From Thermoplasmata archaeon (lineage in GTDB: Archaea; Thermoplasmatota; Thermoplasmata; Thermoplasmatales; Thermoplasmataceae), in the NCBI GenBank assembly GCA_021797955.1, contig JAJZYV010000006.1:1-23072 (forward strand): a stretch of DNA of 23,072 nucleotides, written 5' to 3'. The position numbers and the translations under genes were made by a program. A model generated the notes under the pieces. The model had not been told where the DNA came from, made no database searches, and saw only the letters and a list, made by a program, of their open reading frames with translations. Shown here one piece after another: positions 1-8,227 of the stretch; positions within the stretch are counted from its first letter, which is position 1; each line of letters starts with the position of its first letter.

Positions 1-1227
1 TTTGGTTCTCAAATCCTTTAATTTTAACTTATTTTCCAATGCTTCCCTCTCTCCTATAATGAGGGCAATTGAGAAATTTCTGGAAACTGCCTTTGCAATA
101 GTTTTGGATATGTTCCTATCACTTACATCCAGTTCTGTAATTATATTTCTTTTTCTTAACTGGCTTGCCACCCTGTATGATAGTTCCGTTCCGGATTTCC
201 CCTTACCTATAATGTAATATCTTCCCCCCTGTTCATTTGGTTTCCAAAGTCCATGGTCTCTCATTATGTTCTCTATAACTGCGTCCCCCATTCCAAAACC
301 CACAGCTGGAATTTCTTGGCCCCCAAAAAGAGATGATAGATTATCATATCTCCCTCCACCAAATATAGACCTGAATTTACCGCTTTTATCAAATCCCTCA
401 AATACTATTCCTGTATAATATGACAGACCTCTGACAGTTCCTGGATCAAAAACTACATCTTCGAGACCGTTTTCTTTAAGTCGAGTCATAAGTTTAATAA
501 TGTATAGAAATTCCTTGTTCTCGTAAAATTTTCTAAATCGTTCGGCCTGGATTGAGACCAGGCTGTATCTACCAAGGAGAAATTCCATGAGTTCTTTCAA
601 ATTCTTTCCTTCAATGCCCTTCTCAAGAAGTCTTTCCTCAGTTATACTCCTATCCTCCTTCCTCAATCTATCAATAATGGGCAGACAACCTACAGGATCT
701 ATTGCTCCGTAATGGGAAAGTATGTGCTCCATCAGCTTTCTCTCGTTTAGCCTCACTTCATATTTACCCTTAAGACCTATTGAATCAAGTAACTGACAGG
801 CAACCGAAATCACCTCCAGATCTCCCTGTTCTGTTGGCTCACCAAAAAAATCGCAGTTAAACTGGTAGTGTTCCCTATTTCTACCTGACTGAGGTTCTTC
901 GTACCTCCATAACTTGGGAATATTGTACCATTTTACAGGTCTTGAAATTTCCTTTTTTTGAATTAGCATTCTTACTGTTGAAGGAGTAGCTTCAGGAATT
1001 AGCGTTATTTCTCTTTCACCCTTGTCCTTAAAGTTGTAAGTTTGGGAAACAAGTTCATCTCCAGATTTTATTTGAAACATCTTCAGATACTCCAATGACG
1101 GATAATCAATGGGTTGAAAGCCATAAGCCTTTGCAACTTCTCTCATTTTCTGAAATAATTCTTCCCTGATCATCTCATCATCTGGATAATAATCTCTAAA
1201 TCCTCTAAGTTTTTCAATATCAGGCAT
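1..1227 (-). CDS. hisS: Histidyl-tRNA synthetase (3' end cut by window edge)
   Basis: Class II aminoacyl-tRNA synthetase that charges tRNA-His in the cytosol. The frame is open for 409 codons from ATG at 1225-1227 to the window edge. The protein starts MPDIEKLRGFRDYYPDDE, typical of HisRS. A motif-2 region (KLWRYEEPQSGRNREHYQF), the histidine-specific box RGLSYYTGIVFEGFD and motif 3 (GGGRYDNL) follow in order. The last visible residues, LKLKDLRTK, match the usual end of the anticodon-binding domain, so probably only 10-20 residues are missing. The box reads RGLSYYTG where many enzymes have RGLDYYTG. It is transcribed divergently from the Fur-like gene across a 62-bp gap. A weak TATA-like element at 1249-1256 lies about 25 bp before the start codon, consistent with leaderless expression. 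Identity is secure. Confidence 0.95.
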   Translation of the reverse strand, partial: MPDIEKLRGFRDYYPDDEMIREELFQKMREVAKAYGFQPIDYPSLEYLKMFQIKSGDELVSQTYNFKDKGEREITLIPEATPSTVRMLIQKKEISRPVKWYNIPKLWRYEEPQSGRNREHYQFNCDFFGEPTEQGDLEVISVACQLLDSIGLKGKYEVRLNERKLMEHILSHYGAIDPVGCLPIIDRLRKEDRSITEERLLEKGIEGKNLKELMEFLLGRYSLVSIQAERFRKFYENKEFLYIIKLMTRLKENGLEDVVFDPGTVRGLSYYTGIVFEGFDKSGKFRSIFGGGRYDNLSSLFGGQEIPAVGFGMGDAVIENIMRDHGLWKPNEQGGRYYIIGKGKSGTELSYRVASQLRKRNIITELDVSDRNISKTIAKAVSRNFSIALIIGEREALENKLKLKDLRTK

Positions 1228-1264
1228 TCAAAGCAATATTGTTTCTAAGTTAATAATGATTAGA

Positions 1265-1274
1265 GATATATATG
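1265..1274 (+). promoter_or_regulatory. TATA box of the Fur-like gene
   Basis: GATATATATG is the best TATA-like element between the divergent hisS and Fur-family genes. Its centre is about 20 bp before the ATG at 1290 and about 30 bp before the in-frame ATG at 1299. With the usual 26-27 bp spacing, transcription would start near 1296. This favours 1299 as the real start with an almost leaderless mRNA. Pattern-based inference. Confidence 0.45.
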
Positions 1275-1289
1275 TTTTAATAATACAGT

Positions 1290-1733
1290 ATGGGTAAAAT
1301 GCCAACAGTAGAGGAAGAGTTAAGAAATGTGGGGTTAAAAGTAACTCCGCAGAGAGCAAAAATATTGGAATACTTTGAAAGATCTCCAGGAGAGCACTAT
1401 TCAGCGGAGGATATTCACACATACATCACTGAAACTAACCCAAGTGTTCCACCGGCCACTGTGTATAACATATTAAAAATCCTTGTGGAAAGAGGCAAAA
1501 TAAACACTTTCGAAATTAATGGAAAGGCGTTATACGAGTCTAGGACGGATCCGCACATTAATTTTAGCTGCGAAGCTTGTGGCCAGATAAATGATTATGA
1601 AATGGGCGACTTAGGGCGGGAATTGATCGAGAAAATTCCTGGTAGAGTAATATCTTCAGGCATAGTATTCAAAGGTATCTGCCAAAATTGCCTCAATTCT
1701 ATGAAAGACGACGAAGAGTATCGAGAAGCCTGA
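1290..1733 (+). CDS. Fur/PerR-family metal-dependent transcriptional regulator
   Basis: 147 residues from ATG 1290, or 144 from ATG 1299, which the TATA spacing favours. The N-terminal winged helix carries the family pattern (KVTPQRAKILEYF, then PATVYNILKILVERG). The dimerisation half has HINFSCEACGQI, giving the first CxxC, and a second CxxC in GICQNC near the C-terminus. Together these form the structural zinc site of PerR/Fur proteins. The family uses Fe, Mn or Zn, or metal-catalysed oxidation, to control metal uptake or peroxide defence. Sequence alone does not tell PerR from Fur or Zur. No metal transport or oxidative-stress gene is adjacent, so the target is unknown. It is divergent from hisS, and its last 35 bases overlap the 3' end of the opposing dihydropteroate synthase gene. 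Confidence 0.88.
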   Translation: MGKMPTVEEELRNVGLKVTPQRAKILEYFERSPGEHYSAEDIHTYITETNPSVPPATVYNILKILVERGKINTFEINGKALYESRTDPHINFSCEACGQINDYEMGDLGRELIEKIPGRVISSGIVFKGICQNCLNSMKDDEEYREA

Positions 1734-2700
1734 GTGTTTCGGCCGGATCGTGGACTCTTAAAATTTCAACTCCTCTTTTTGACAGGTAATCACTTACAGC
1801 AAGAGTTTCAATTAGTTTGTTTTCAGGTTGGGTTCCTTTTTTTCCCAGAAAAGATTTTCTGGAATGACCGAACATTCGTCTGAATCCATATCTAAAAGAA
1901 TTGCAGTTTCTTATAATCTCCCAATTTTGATTTCTAAGTTTTGCAAAACCAACTCCCGGGTCTATAATTAACTTGTCCTGGCTCAAACCAAATTTTTGAA
2001 TTTTTCGGATGTTTTCAAAGAAGAAATAGCTAATTTCCCCTAACATGTCAGAATAATTGTTTAACTTATTCATTTCCTTTGGTGTACCCCTTGTATGCAT
2101 CAAAACATAATCTTTTTGAAACTTAGCGCATAGCTTTGGAATTTCCTCATTTGCATTTCCCGATACGTCATTAATCATGTCAACCCGGTCAATGAAATAT
2201 TCAGCAGTCTCAATATTTTTGGTGTCCAGAGATATAAACACCTCTTCGTCAGCTATTCTGTCTATAACATTTTCCAATCTTTCAATTTCTTCTTTCCACG
2301 GGACACTATTTGCTCCCGGTCTGGTGCTTTCGGCCCCCAAATCTATAAATTTTATATCGTTTTTTATAAATTCTGGCAATACACTGCCACTGTCAACTCT
2401 TGATTTATAATAAAAAGAGTCTGGAGTAGCATTTAAGATGCCAAATATAATTGAGTGATATGGAAGAGTTGGTGAAAATATGCTTTCAACCATCCCTTTA
2501 CTGTAAAAATTCAAACCAAAATCGTCTAAAATTGTTCTTAACTCCAATCTGTCCGTATATTTCTGGATTTTGAAATATTTCTTTTCATTAAACGATATTG
2601 GAATCCCGTCATTCTTTTCCTCACTGTAATACCAAATTTTGATTTTGCCTTCTATATCTTCAAATGAGGGGTCTACATAGAGGAAATCTTGATTTACCAC
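1699..2700 (-). CDS. folP: Dihydropteroate synthase with N-terminal extension
   Basis: Condenses a pterin pyrophosphate with p-aminobenzoate (or a related arylamine) in folate/pterin synthesis. The family motifs appear in order: GILNATPDSF (87-96), DLGAESTRPGA (120-130), SLDTK (157-161), MINDVSG (175-181), VLMHTRGTP (199-207), IIDPGVGFAK (245-254), GHSRKSFLG (278-286) and RVHDP near the end. Substrate-binding residues of the TIM barrel therefore look intact. The first ~80 residues precede the usual start of the family (bacterial enzymes are about 270-280 residues) and have no motif I recognise. The start is GTG at 2698-2700; an in-frame stop lies three codons upstream, and the nearby ATG at 2708-2710 is out of frame. 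An AT-rich element near 2721-2730 could be its TATA box. Convergent with, and overlapping, the Fur-like gene by 35 bp. Confidence 0.88.
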   Translation of the reverse strand: MVNQDFLYVDPSFEDIEGKIKIWYYSEEKNDGIPISFNEKKYFKIQKYTDRLELRTILDDFGLNFYSKGMVESIFSPTLPYHSIIFGILNATPDSFYYKSRVDSGSVLPEFIKNDIKFIDLGAESTRPGANSVPWKEEIERLENVIDRIADEEVFISLDTKNIETAEYFIDRVDMINDVSGNANEEIPKLCAKFQKDYVLMHTRGTPKEMNKLNNYSDMLGEISYFFFENIRKIQKFGLSQDKLIIDPGVGFAKLRNQNWEIIRNCNSFRYGFRRMFGHSRKSFLGKKGTQPENKLIETLAVSDYLSKRGVEILRVHDPAETLRLLDTLRRLS

Positions 2701-2754
2701 AATAGTTCATGCCATATTGTTATGTATTTTTTTCCTAACCGGTTTCCAATAAAA

Positions 2755-2762
2755 TTTATATG
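2755..2762 (+). promoter_or_regulatory. Probable TATA box for the small gene/rli/tgtA operon
   Basis: TTTATATG, preceded by an A-run, is a good archaeal box A. It predicts transcription from about 2785, giving a leader of about 40 nt before ATG 2825. A weaker box, TTAATACA at 2780-2787, would give a shorter leader. The leader carries AAGGGGAT just before the two candidate ATGs (2825 and 2831), so this operon is probably led by an SD-containing mRNA. Confidence 0.4.
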
Positions 2763-2824
2763 CTATCATTGCAATAGTCTTAATACATACTTTGCAATAC
2801 AGAAAACCTGCACCTCAAGGGGAT

Positions 2825-3256
2825 ATGAAAATGACTGAAGAGAGTTCTATTAAAACTGAAAAGTCTAAGCGAAACTTCACTAACATTGGTGAGTTATCAA
2901 ACGCAATTAGTAAAGGGTTAAGTCTTCAAAATAAGAGGATGAGTTTTGAAGAATCATTTTCAGCCGCGGAACATCTTATAAACTTTTTTGGCTACAGTGA
3001 CAGGGTCATTGATAACATGCTTGAACCCGAAGACAGGGACGCATTTTACACAATGGAGGATATTGGAGTACTTCAAACTGAGAGAGAAGAAACGACTCTC
3101 TTTGATGGTAGAGAGTGGAGAATTCACTACTGGATATTTAATATTGAAAGGATAATTGAACTATCAAAGTTACAAATTAATTATGGGGACATAGAAACAG
3201 AGGAACAATTTTCTGTTTACGAAGATATACCGGATGAATTCTGGACATTAAATTAA
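2825..3256 (+). CDS. Uncharacterised archaeal protein, DUF6015-like
   Basis: 143 residues from ATG 2825. ATG 2831 is also possible, and an in-frame TTG at 2792 would add 11 residues. The SD-like AAGGGG at 2817-2822 suits 2831 best. No signal peptide or membrane segment. The core (roughly residues 35-110) is acidic and probably helical. It contains AAEHLINFFGYSDRVIDNML, then LEPEDRDAFYTMEDIGVL, then EREETTLFDGREWRIHYW, followed by an acidic tail. It reminds me of a short archaeal family of unknown function (DUF6015, from memory) with a winged-helix-like pattern; a profile search would settle it. Its stop is 10 bases before the rli start, so the two are very likely co-transcribed, which suggests but does not prove a link to ribosome recycling or tRNA modification. 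Confidence 0.7.
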   Translation: MKMTEESSIKTEKSKRNFTNIGELSNAISKGLSLQNKRMSFEESFSAAEHLINFFGYSDRVIDNMLEPEDRDAFYTMEDIGVLQTEREETTLFDGREWRIHYWIFNIERIIELSKLQINYGDIETEEQFSVYEDIPDEFWTLN

Positions 3257-3266
3257 GAGTTCGATC

Positions 3267-5036
3267 ATGCATATAGCGGTACTGGACGAATCTAAATGCA
3301 ATTCTAAAAAATGTAACCACGAATGCCAGTCATATTGTCCACCTGTTAGATCTGGGACAGATACTATAACTTTTCCAGAGGAATCGCAGTTCCCGTTGAT
3401 CACAGAGAATTTGTGCATAGGATGCGGTATATGCATAAATCGTTGCCCTTTTGGTGCGATTAAAATAGTAACTGTACCAGATGAACTGGATAAGGACGTA
3501 GTTCACAGATATGGAGAAAACGCATTTCGCCTTTATTCAGTTCCAGTGCCAAATAAAGGAATAACTGCTATTTTAGGCCCAAACGGTTTAGGAAAGACTA
3601 CCACTATGAACATATTGAGCGGTCTAGTAGTTCCTAATTTCGGTAATTTTTCTAAACAGGGAAATAGGGACCTTGTTCTTAAAAAATATTCTAACAGTAT
3701 CCTTGGTGATTATTTTTCAGATGTATATTCGGGTGAAAAAAAGGTAGTCCTAAAGAGCCAATTTGTTGACCAAATACCAAAGGTGGCAAAAGGAACAATT
3801 GGAGATTTTATGAAAAAGGGGGATGTAAATGGCAATCTTGACGAGATTGTAACAAAACTATCCATGGAAGCTTCTCTTGACAAGGACGTTAAAAGTTGTT
3901 CAGGAGGTGAACTTCAGAAACTCGCACTGGGTCTAACTTTGTTAAAGGATGCGGATATTCTGCTTATTGACGAGGTATCTTCCTATCTAGATATTTCAGA
4001 AAGAATAAGGGTCGCTTCACTTTTAACAGATATTTCCAAGAGTGGCAAGACAGTATTCGTTGTTGAGCACGATCTTGCAATACTGGACTGGATAAGTGAT
4101 CAAATTCATCTGATGTATGGAACACCGGGAGTATATGGTGTGGTGGTTCAACAAAAATCCCCAAACAAGGCCATTAACCAGTTCCTGGATGGTTATTTGA
4201 AAGAAGAGAACATAAGGATAAGGAAAAATAAAATAGTGTTCCAGACCATGTCATCCAATAGAAAAATTATAACCCCTGTACTTGCAGAATGGACTAATAT
4301 GGTTGTGAACCAAGGAAACTTCAGGCTGAACGTGAATTCAGGGAAATTGGAATTGGGAACGGTCACGGGGATACTTGGGCAGAACGCTCTGGGAAAATCC
4401 ACATTTATGCGAATATTAGCTGGTGTTCAAAAACAGGATAGTGGCGACATTATCCCAACCCTAAAGGTAGCATACAAGCCACAGTATATTTCCACAGACT
4501 TTGAAGGAACCTGCGAAGACCTACTATTCAAAACCCTTAAGGAAAGAATGAGTGATGTCTTCGTAAAGAATGAACTTCTTGGGCCCTTGGAAATAAACAG
4601 CATTATGGAGAATAATGTTAAGTCACTTTCAGGCGGAGAATTACAGAGGCTCTCAATTGCTCTTACACTGGCACAGGAAGTTGATCTTTTCCTTCTCGAT
4701 GAGCCCTCTGCAAATCTTGACAGTTCCACCAGAATGGAGGTTGCTAAGATTATTAGAAGGACCATGGAAAACAGGAAAAAAACAGCTCTCGTTATAGATC
4801 ACGATATCTACTTTATTGATATGATTTCAGATAATTTGATGGTGTTCACAGGAAATCCTTCAGTTGAAGGCCACACGATGGGACCACTTCCAATGAGAGA
4901 AGGTATGAATACATTCCTCAAGAAGGTCGATATAACTTTCAGGAGGGACCATCACTCCAGCAGGCCAAGAATTAACAAACCAGGAAGCAGTTTGCACAGA
5001 GAACAGGTATCCAGTGGGGAATATTATTACTCTTGA
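3267..5036 (+). CDS. ABCE1/Rli1 ribosome recycling ATPase
   Basis: 589 residues, the normal size for archaeal ABCE1. It splits post-termination ribosomes with aPelota or aRF1. Two 4Fe-4S clusters come first: cysteines 11, 16, 20, 24 and then 50, 53, 56, 60 (LCIGCGICINRCPF). NBD1 has Walker A GPNGLGKT (104-111), a Q-loop near 165, signature SCSGGE (210-215), Walker B ILLIDE with E236, and H268. NBD2 has Walker A GQNALGKS (371-378), Q-loop at 406, signature SLSGGE (453-458), Walker B LFLLDEP with E479, and H512. Two mild oddities: NBD1 signature is CSGGE rather than LSGGE, and its D-loop region reads DEVSSYLD instead of DEPSSYLD. ATG 3267 is 10 bases after the upstream stop, and tgtA starts 12 bases after this stop. 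Confidence 0.97.
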   Translation: MHIAVLDESKCNSKKCNHECQSYCPPVRSGTDTITFPEESQFPLITENLCIGCGICINRCPFGAIKIVTVPDELDKDVVHRYGENAFRLYSVPVPNKGITAILGPNGLGKTTTMNILSGLVVPNFGNFSKQGNRDLVLKKYSNSILGDYFSDVYSGEKKVVLKSQFVDQIPKVAKGTIGDFMKKGDVNGNLDEIVTKLSMEASLDKDVKSCSGGELQKLALGLTLLKDADILLIDEVSSYLDISERIRVASLLTDISKSGKTVFVVEHDLAILDWISDQIHLMYGTPGVYGVVVQQKSPNKAINQFLDGYLKEENIRIRKNKIVFQTMSSNRKIITPVLAEWTNMVVNQGNFRLNVNSGKLELGTVTGILGQNALGKSTFMRILAGVQKQDSGDIIPTLKVAYKPQYISTDFEGTCEDLLFKTLKERMSDVFVKNELLGPLEINSIMENNVKSLSGGELQRLSIALTLAQEVDLFLLDEPSANLDSSTRMEVAKIIRRTMENRKKTALVIDHDIYFIDMISDNLMVFTGNPSVEGHTMGPLPMREGMNTFLKKVDITFRRDHHSSRPRINKPGSSLHREQVSSGEYYYS

Positions 5037-5048
5037 GAGTGGAGTTTT

Positions 5049-6911
5049 ATGGGGGACAAGAGAATAACAATGGAAATTTTCCACAGGGAAGGTCTTGCCA
5101 GGATAGGTCGCTTTGGGACCGATCACGGAACAGTCCAAACGCCAAATATAATGCCAGTAATCAACCCAAACCTCACAAGTGTACCCATAGAAAAAATGAT
5201 AAAACTCGGTACTCAGGCAATAATAACCAATAGTTACATTATTAGAAGAAATGACGATTTACGTGAGAAAGCATTATCTCAGGGATTACACAGAATGATC
5301 GGTTTTGACGGCACCATAATGACTGACTCTGGCACATTTCAGAGCTATGTTTATGGAAATGTAGAATATGGCAACAGGGACACCGTAGAATTTCAGTTAA
5401 AAATAGGTAGCGATATTTCAACGATACTGGATATTTTTTCCACTCCTTCAGATTCTAAAGAAAAAGCAAGAGATGCAGTTAAGGAAACAAATAAAAGACT
5501 GGAAGAGGTAGGAGACCTGTTGAATGTCAACAATATTTCTGGGCCTGTCCAAGGGTCCATCTATATGGATCAAAGGGAGTTAAGTTCCAAGTATATGGCA
5601 GACTCCGATGCAACTTACATTCCGATTGGAGGAGTGGTACCTCTTCTGGAGCAGTATAACTACTCAACCCTCGTGGATATAATTATGACCTCTAAGTTAA
5701 ATAGTAATTTCTCCAAACCAGTTCATCTGTTTGGCGGAGGACATCCTATGTTCATGGCCATGGCCGTTCTTATGGGCGTCGACATGTTTGATTCAGCTTC
5801 GTACATAAAATATGCAAGAGACGATAGATTTCTATACCCAGATGGAACAAGACACCTTTCTGATCTATCAGAATTGCCCTACTGGAGTCCATTAAGGGAC
5901 AAGTACTCAATGCAGGAATTGCAAAAAATGAAAGATGACGACAGGATTTTGTTAATCGCGGAGCACAACCTGTTTGCTATCTTCCAGGAACTTTCCGAGA
6001 TCAGGGAAAGAATTCGGGAAAATACGCTATGGCAGTATGTTGAAGGCAAGTCAAGGGCCCATCCGGCTTTGTATTCTGCATTCAGGAGGCTTCTGACGTA
6101 TTCAAAAAAAATAGAACCTTACGTTGAACTTTATAGAAAAAGTTCCGTATTTCATTTTGGCCAGGATACAAATGACAACCCATATGGTGAGAGACTCAAA
6201 AGAATTTCGGGATTGAAGAATAACATGAAGCCGACACCTGCATGGGTCTGGAAACCCGCCAGGATGAGCAGGAAATTTGTAGAAGAGACTTATGAGCAGA
6301 CTCAAGACAACTTCTCCATAGACTGGTTCGGATTAAAAGTTCCAATTGAATTTGAGGAATCTTATCCAGTTGAGCAAGTCATCTACGATCACTACGAAGA
6401 TACCCACGACAAGAAGACCAGCATAAAAGAAACAACATCTGGGAAGGTGAGGGACTTTAATCTTGAAAAGGTTCGATCTCTGAGTGAATTCCAATTTGGA
6501 CTTGGAACTGGAAAATTGATATTTCCGGACGATTGTAAGATAACCATATCCAGAAATACAGGGAGAATCAGAACAATTTCTAAAAATGGGAATATCTTAG
6601 CAAGCATGAGGACGCACGACGGTTATCTAGCCTTAACGATGAATGGTGCTGAAATCCTTCACTCCATAACAGGGGGACTAAGCAACAGGGTAAAAGTTAC
6701 AAGCGAGAGTGCCGGTTTCAACAAACAGGGAAAGAGTGTATTCTTCAAATTTGTCATTGATCACGATAAAAATATAATCGCGTATAACGATGTTTTGGTG
6801 GTAGATCCAGAGGATAAACTTATAGCCGTTGGACGAGCTACAGTTAGCGGAAGGGAAATGGGCCAATACAGGGAAGGAGTCGCGGTAATCATAAACCACC
6901 ACGCCAGGTAG
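5049..6911 (+). CDS. tgtA: Archaeosine tRNA-guanine transglycosylase, zinc-site cysteines missing
   Basis: Exchanges guanine at position 15 of tRNA for the archaeosine precursor preQ0. 620 residues: TGT barrel (1-~340), linker domains, and a C-terminal PUA domain (~485-620). The barrel keeps MTDSGTFQ (catalytic D93), GPVQGSIYMDQRE, GGVVPLLEQY and the nucleophile in MFDSASY (D248). However, the zinc-loop cysteines of the family (Cys279, Cys281, Cys284 in the Pyrococcus horikoshii enzyme) fall on Y278, S280 and R283 in ELPYWSPLRDKYS; the fourth ligand His is kept (H306, EHNLF). Flanking residues align without gaps, so this is real substitution and not a frameshift. It may be a zinc-independent lineage form or a specialised paralogue. 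An SD-like GAGTGGAG precedes ATG 5049. The stop is one base from the end of the convergent MFS gene. Confidence 0.93.
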   Translation: MGDKRITMEIFHREGLARIGRFGTDHGTVQTPNIMPVINPNLTSVPIEKMIKLGTQAIITNSYIIRRNDDLREKALSQGLHRMIGFDGTIMTDSGTFQSYVYGNVEYGNRDTVEFQLKIGSDISTILDIFSTPSDSKEKARDAVKETNKRLEEVGDLLNVNNISGPVQGSIYMDQRELSSKYMADSDATYIPIGGVVPLLEQYNYSTLVDIIMTSKLNSNFSKPVHLFGGGHPMFMAMAVLMGVDMFDSASYIKYARDDRFLYPDGTRHLSDLSELPYWSPLRDKYSMQELQKMKDDDRILLIAEHNLFAIFQELSEIRERIRENTLWQYVEGKSRAHPALYSAFRRLLTYSKKIEPYVELYRKSSVFHFGQDTNDNPYGERLKRISGLKNNMKPTPAWVWKPARMSRKFVEETYEQTQDNFSIDWFGLKVPIEFEESYPVEQVIYDHYEDTHDKKTSIKETTSGKVRDFNLEKVRSLSEFQFGLGTGKLIFPDDCKITISRNTGRIRTISKNGNILASMRTHDGYLALTMNGAEILHSITGGLSNRVKVTSESAGFNKQGKSVFFKFVIDHDKNIIAYNDVLVVDPEDKLIAVGRATVSGREMGQYREGVAVIINHHAR

Positions 6912-6912
6912 G

Positions 6913-8169
6913 TTAGTTTGACACTTTTATGACCTTGGTATCTTCAAATTCCATCATTCTTCTGGAAAACATTCCACTTATCACTATGTACATTACAGCA
7001 ACTGATAGTGTTCCAATAGAAATATAGAACCAATAGGTGTAAGAAACACTTTGCAACGCGAATAACAGGTACAGGCCGATAATTGCACCCCCAAATCCGC
7101 CAAAACTCGAATAAAGATTGTAAACACCAACATATGACCCCTTCATGTTTTCAGGAGCTAGAGTCGTGATAATGCTTTGAGTTGTCGGAGAAAGTAGATC
7201 TTCACCAAAGGTAGATATAGTCATAAATAACGCAAGAAATAGGAATTCGGTTGAGCCTGTTAGAATCAGGAATGAAATTGCATAAAAAATTGTTCCCACT
7301 CCTCTCCATATCATTGGATTTCCAATTTTTGTCATCAGTCTGAGAAGCGGAAATTGCAGTGAGACAACAAGTATTCCGTTCAATGCCCAAATATATCCCA
7401 GATACATGTAGGGGAGATTTTGTAAAACGATGGTATATACTGTAAAAGTTGAACCACGTTGTCTCATAAAAATCTGAAGTAGTACTCCGATTACTATGAA
7501 AATGACAAAAAATTTGTCATTCGTATACACTTTTGTCAACTGTCCCTTTTGTAATTTCTCATGAGTCTTAGGATCGTAAGTCTCGCCCATCAAAAAGAAT
7601 AGCATAAAAATTTCCACCACAGTCGCAATGCTTGATATGAGAAAGATGTACTGAAGTCCATACTGGGCCATATAGGCTCCGATCAAGGGACCTACTGCGA
7701 TTCCCAGGTTAGCCATAACTCTCATAATCGTATATCCAGAGAGACGATCCCTTACGGAAGTCACATCTGCAACTGAAGCCTGAACCGCGGGGTACTGAAT
7801 TGAATTGATAACTATGGTTCCATACCACGATCCGAGAAGAATTAGAAAGTAGAATGGATGCTCTACCGTATAATAGATAAGAAGGTAGAAAAATACTGCT
7901 GGGATTTGAGAATACACTAAGATAGTTCTTCTTCCAATTTTGTCTGTGAGTATACCTGCATAGTACTGCACAAAGGCCATTACAAGAGTGGCTGACCCAA
8001 GAAAAAGTCCCGTCTCAATAAATGAAACTTTGTATGTGATTATAAAAATAAGTGGCAGAAAAATAAAAGTGGAGCCTCTTCCGAAGGCCCTGATAAAACG
8101 CGTAACGCTAAGAATCCAAACTTTCCGATCTAGATTTTTGATGGTAAAAGAGTAAGTAGAATCCGCCAA
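6913..8169 (-). CDS. MFS permease, drug-efflux-like
   Basis: 418 residues with about 12 hydrophobic segments, in the plasma membrane. The loop after the second transmembrane segment carries the MFS motif A (GILTDKIGRR, 72-81). The short charged N-terminus (KNLDRKVWILSVTRFIRAFG) and overall shape resemble drug:H+ antiporter-type MFS proteins. Substrate cannot be read from the sequence. The only suitable start in frame is TTG at 8167-8169. A TATA-like element centred about 24 bp upstream supports a leaderless message from that codon. It has its own promoter in the 58-bp gap after the EamA gene, so it need not belong to the polB operon. Confidence 0.85.
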   Translation of the reverse strand: MADSTYSFTIKNLDRKVWILSVTRFIRAFGRGSTFIFLPLIFIITYKVSFIETGLFLGSATLVMAFVQYYAGILTDKIGRRTILVYSQIPAVFFYLLIYYTVEHPFYFLILLGSWYGTIVINSIQYPAVQASVADVTSVRDRLSGYTIMRVMANLGIAVGPLIGAYMAQYGLQYIFLISSIATVVEIFMLFFLMGETYDPKTHEKLQKGQLTKVYTNDKFFVIFIVIGVLLQIFMRQRGSTFTVYTIVLQNLPYMYLGYIWALNGILVVSLQFPLLRLMTKIGNPMIWRGVGTIFYAISFLILTGSTEFLFLALFMTISTFGEDLLSPTTQSIITTLAPENMKGSYVGVYNLYSSFGGFGGAIIGLYLLFALQSVSYTYWFYISIGTLSVAVMYIVISGMFSRRMMEFEDTKVIKVSN

Positions 8170-8187
8170 TTCTAAGGTATTCTCTTG

Positions 8188-8197
8188 AAATATTTAA
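8188..8197 (-). promoter_or_regulatory. TATA box of the MFS permease gene
   Basis: On the minus strand this reads ATTAAATATT, centred about 24 bp before the TTG start at 8169. That is the spacing expected of leaderless archaeal genes. Just upstream lies a short palindrome (CTTAAA-T-TTTAAG, about 8203-8215) between the EamA stop and this box, possibly part of the termination signal for the upstream operon. Confidence 0.45.
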
Positions 8198-8227
8198 TCA
8201 ATTCTTAAATTTTAAGCCTTAAAATAC

